This document shows, one piece after another, positions 63,301 to 64,000 of a DNA stretch of 64,000 nt. The notes under the pieces are model-generated. The model saw only the letters and a list, made by a program, of their open reading frames with translations, had not been told where the DNA came from and ran no database searches. Position numbers and translations under genes: made by a program. This DNA is from Warburgia ugandensis (Eukaryota; Streptophyta; Magnoliopsida; Canellales; Canellaceae). The first letter of the stretch is position 1. Every line of letters begins with the position of its first letter. The stretch covers positions 55,307,880 to 55,371,879 of the forward strand of contig CP141132.1 in the NCBI GenBank assembly GCA_035236585.1. The letters are read 5' to 3'.

Positions 63301-63507
63301 TGACCACCTTATTTCTTTGGTAATTTCTTCCCCTCCCACTTGCATGATCAAAATGATTCTATTTTTTCACACTGTTTCTCCAAGTATGTTTTCTGGGTGC
63401 AGTCACGTGGTAAGCTAAAGAAATCGTTGGTGCTGGATGGTGATTCAGGAAAAGGTGTTCCATCCAAGCATCGTACAAGTTCGGGAATGTTCTTGGATAT
63501 GGATCAA
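56324..63507 (+). CDS. Prolyl 4-hydroxylase (plant P4H family), exons 1-4, incomplete at the window edge
   Basis: Plant P4Hs hydroxylate prolines of cell-wall and secreted proteins (extensins, AGPs, peptide hormones), using Fe(II), 2-oxoglutarate and O2, in the ER/Golgi. The coding exons are 56,324-56,394, 62,287-62,406, 63,262-63,319 and 63,403-63,507; their phases (2, 2, 0, 0) join without a break into 118 codons. Residues 1-22 form a hydrophobic signal anchor (MASLFSISVLLAVLYCL). Residues 53-83 carry the family signature PSRVVQLSWHP-R-AFLYKGFLT, then NEECDHLISL. Residues 86-114 match the next block (GKLKKSLVLDGDSG, RTSSGMFL). The usual Glu-Val before RTSSG is Lys-His here. The catalytic HxD, distal His and 2-oxoglutarate-binding Lys lie beyond the window, so activity cannot be judged. 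The family is about 290-310 residues long. The start is the only ATG in frame before the hydrophobic stretch. Confidence 0.87.
57591..58478 (-). mobile_element. RTE-clade LINE, strongly 5'-truncated, antisense in P4H intron 1
   Basis: It is homologous to the 3' half of the LINE at 11,091-12,895. Shared landmarks are the 3' end with TCATCATCA and CAAAGCCTTATCG(T)AATTAGG, the C-terminal MLRWMS-type region (about 57,950-57,920), and the RT palm at 58,476-58,195 (LFTLVMDELTKHLHEEIPW, then FEDD for the usual FADD, and KTEYMECN). It ends at about 58,478, inside the palm domain, so about half of RT and all of the endonuclease are absent. Frames are interrupted. No clear target duplication was found. 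Its orientation opposite to the gene is common for intronic LINEs, since sense copies bring harmful signals. Confidence 0.88.
58479..59745. other. Intron 1 stretch without recognised features
   Basis: A-rich, with a short (GT)n at 59,460-59,477 and a T11-12 run near 59,395-59,409. No repeat partner within the window and no coding signal was recognised. Confidence 0.4.
60190..60231 (+). pseudogene. Pseudo-exon: duplicated start of P4H exon 2 with a donor-like site
   Basis: It follows an exact copy of the exon 2 acceptor region (CTTGATGCAG, ending 60,189). Its first bases read as exon 2 does (codons for Tyr-Gln-Leu-Glu-Leu-Arg-Ala-Glu-Glu against Tyr-Gln-Leu-Asp-Leu-Ile-Ala-Glu-Lys in the real exon). 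A strong donor-like GTAAGT begins at 60,232, leaving 42 nt. Joined to exon 1 it would meet a TAA at 60,218-60,220, so its inclusion would stop the protein early. Whether it is ever spliced in is unknown. Confidence 0.5.
60240..60299. repeat. (GT)n microsatellite in P4H intron 1
   Basis: About 29 units, directly after the donor-like GTAAGTATAT of the pseudo-exon. A shorter GTGTGTGTGT run follows at about 60,309-60,318. Confidence 0.97.
60918..61361. mobile_element. Foldback/long-TIR element (MITE or Mutator-like remnant) in P4H intron 1
   Basis: The left 120-odd bases (TTGATACAACCGGTTGTATG, then GTGGTTGT, AAAATACAAGTTG, a T run, CAATGATCCAA, CGTTCAT) recur as the reverse complement at the right end (61,361 leftward: TTGATACAACTAGTTGTATG, GTGGTTAT, AAAATGCAAGTTG, a T run, CAATAATCCAA, TGTTCAT). 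The middle is about 200 bp and non-coding. Long TIRs around a short core fit a Mutator-like MITE or foldback element. The exact ends and target duplication are unclear. Confidence 0.72.
62020..62091 (+). mobile_element. SINE tail (Au-like), 5'-truncated, with 7-bp target duplication
   Basis: The 72-bp insert contains a CCCTGGACCCC...GGGAGCTTCGTGCACTGG-type 3' region and ends GCTGCCT followed by a short A run, as in Au-type plant SINEs. ATCTGTG flanks it exactly (62,013-62,019 and 62,092-62,098). Copy 2 of the surrounding repeat has the empty site (ATTTGTGCTAG at about 60,007). The tRNA-derived head is missing. Confidence 0.8.
62287..62406 (+). CDS. P4H exon 2: linker and start of the conserved core
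   Basis: Acceptor CTTGATGCAG, donor CCAAG/GTTGGC. It encodes residues 24-64: a variable linker (YQLDLIAEKSKWEP...) and the conserved FDPSRVVQLSWHP, with the Arg codon split AG/G across intron 2. Confidence 0.85.
62407..63261 (+). other. P4H intron 2 (855 bp)
   Basis: GT-AG intron with T-rich sequence. The open frame running from exon 2 past the donor soon leaves family similarity. Nothing else recognised. Confidence 0.8.
63262..63319 (+). CDS. P4H exon 3: core signature
   Basis: Acceptor GAGATAG, donor TTTG/GTAATT. It encodes AFLYKGFLTNEECDHLISL, one of the best-conserved P4H segments, and ends in phase 0. Confidence 0.88.
63403..63507 (+). CDS. P4H exon 4: RTSSGMFL block
   Basis: Acceptor TTCTGGGTGCAG, donor GATCAA/GTGAGT (consensus). 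35 codons, phase 0 at both ends, encoding GKLKKSLVLDGDSG...RTSSGMFLDMDQ. The next exon (DEIV...AAWTFLP in the family) is not visible before 64,000. Confidence 0.87.
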
Positions 63508-64000
63508 GTGAGTGAGTGTAGCTGGAGACAAATTCAATGCTAAGCTTTATTATCTGTAGTAGTTAATGGTACTACCCAGTTGCTTGTGAATAAAGTAGTA
63601 AGTTGCAACTTCATGGAAGCCTTTATGTGAACATTTGTAGTATGAAAGCATGATTCAGGTCCCCTCATGATTAAGGTTGTTAAATTTGATATTCAAATTT
63701 GTTTGACATAGTATGACATTGCTAATAAGCATGCATGGAGTGAAATATGAAATCTCAAGAAGAGGCATAAATAAAGAGCGAGGATGTTCTACTGATAGGG
63801 GTTGTTTGCTATAAGATTGGAGTTCTTAAGTTCAAGCAATACAGATCTTTGCTAAGTTAGATGTTTAGCTAGGTCTTGAGACCTCCCTTCAGTGGGCAGG
63901 GATTTGCCTTTCTGTTTTCAATTAACAAATGCAGGTTAAAAGTATCTCGCTTGCAACATAACTACAGTACTTAGTATTATAAAAAGGAATGAGAGAATCT
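63508..64000 (+). other. P4H intron 4, partial
   Basis: Begins with the consensus donor GTGAGTGAG. No family sequence was recognised to the window end, so the intron is at least 493 bp and the rest of the gene lies to the right. Confidence 0.7.

Overview
The window looks like nuclear DNA of a flowering plant with a large, repeat-rich, AT-rich genome. The evidence is nested long-LTR Ty3/gypsy elements, a CACTA transposon, RTE-clade LINEs, an Au-like SINE tail, many plant-type (GA)n tracts, and a split plant prolyl 4-hydroxylase gene at the right end. I cannot name the species. No bacterial-type genes, rRNA, tRNA or CRISPR array were seen.

Left part (1-35,920) is a repeat graveyard. 1-6,365 is a degraded long-LTR Ty3/gypsy element of Tekay/Del type, lying inside an Athila-like LTR. 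From 6,366 to about 34,130 there are remains of two pol-less, Athila-related elements in the same orientation, with LTR starts at 13,849 and 27,280. They are broken up by: an RTE LINE with a 7-bp target duplication (11,091-12,895); a reverse-oriented LTR fragment that contains a 1.5-kb polypyrimidine tandem array (about 14,900-17,022); a CACTA/En-Spm element with a recognisable TNP2-type transposase on the minus strand (about 17,023-22,907); and a solo LTR with its own tandem repeats (28,624-32,893). 34,130-35,920 is mostly unassigned, with an RNase H-like fragment on the minus strand.

Middle part (35,921-55,675) is one Athila-like element of about 20 kb, with both LTRs, a primer-binding site resembling the tRNA-Asp type, gag, protease, RT and integrase remains. 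Two solo LTRs are nested in it: one antisense (41,652-45,337) and one sense (47,221-49,811), the latter with a perfect 5-bp target duplication. All the LTR elements are fossils.

Right part (56,324-64,000) holds the only host gene I can support: the first four coding exons of a 2-oxoglutarate/Fe(II) prolyl 4-hydroxylase on the plus strand, running off the window. The exon phases fit one another. Its 5.9-kb first intron contains an antisense 5'-truncated RTE LINE, a long-TIR foldback element, a (GT)n tract, and three related copies of the sequence that precedes exon 2. The second copy carries the exon 2 acceptor and exon start plus a donor-like site, which makes a 42-nt pseudo-exon with an in-frame stop. 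The third copy, next to the real exon 2, carries a SINE fragment with a perfect 7-bp target duplication. That intron is the most interesting part of the window; I saw no clearly novel multi-gene system.
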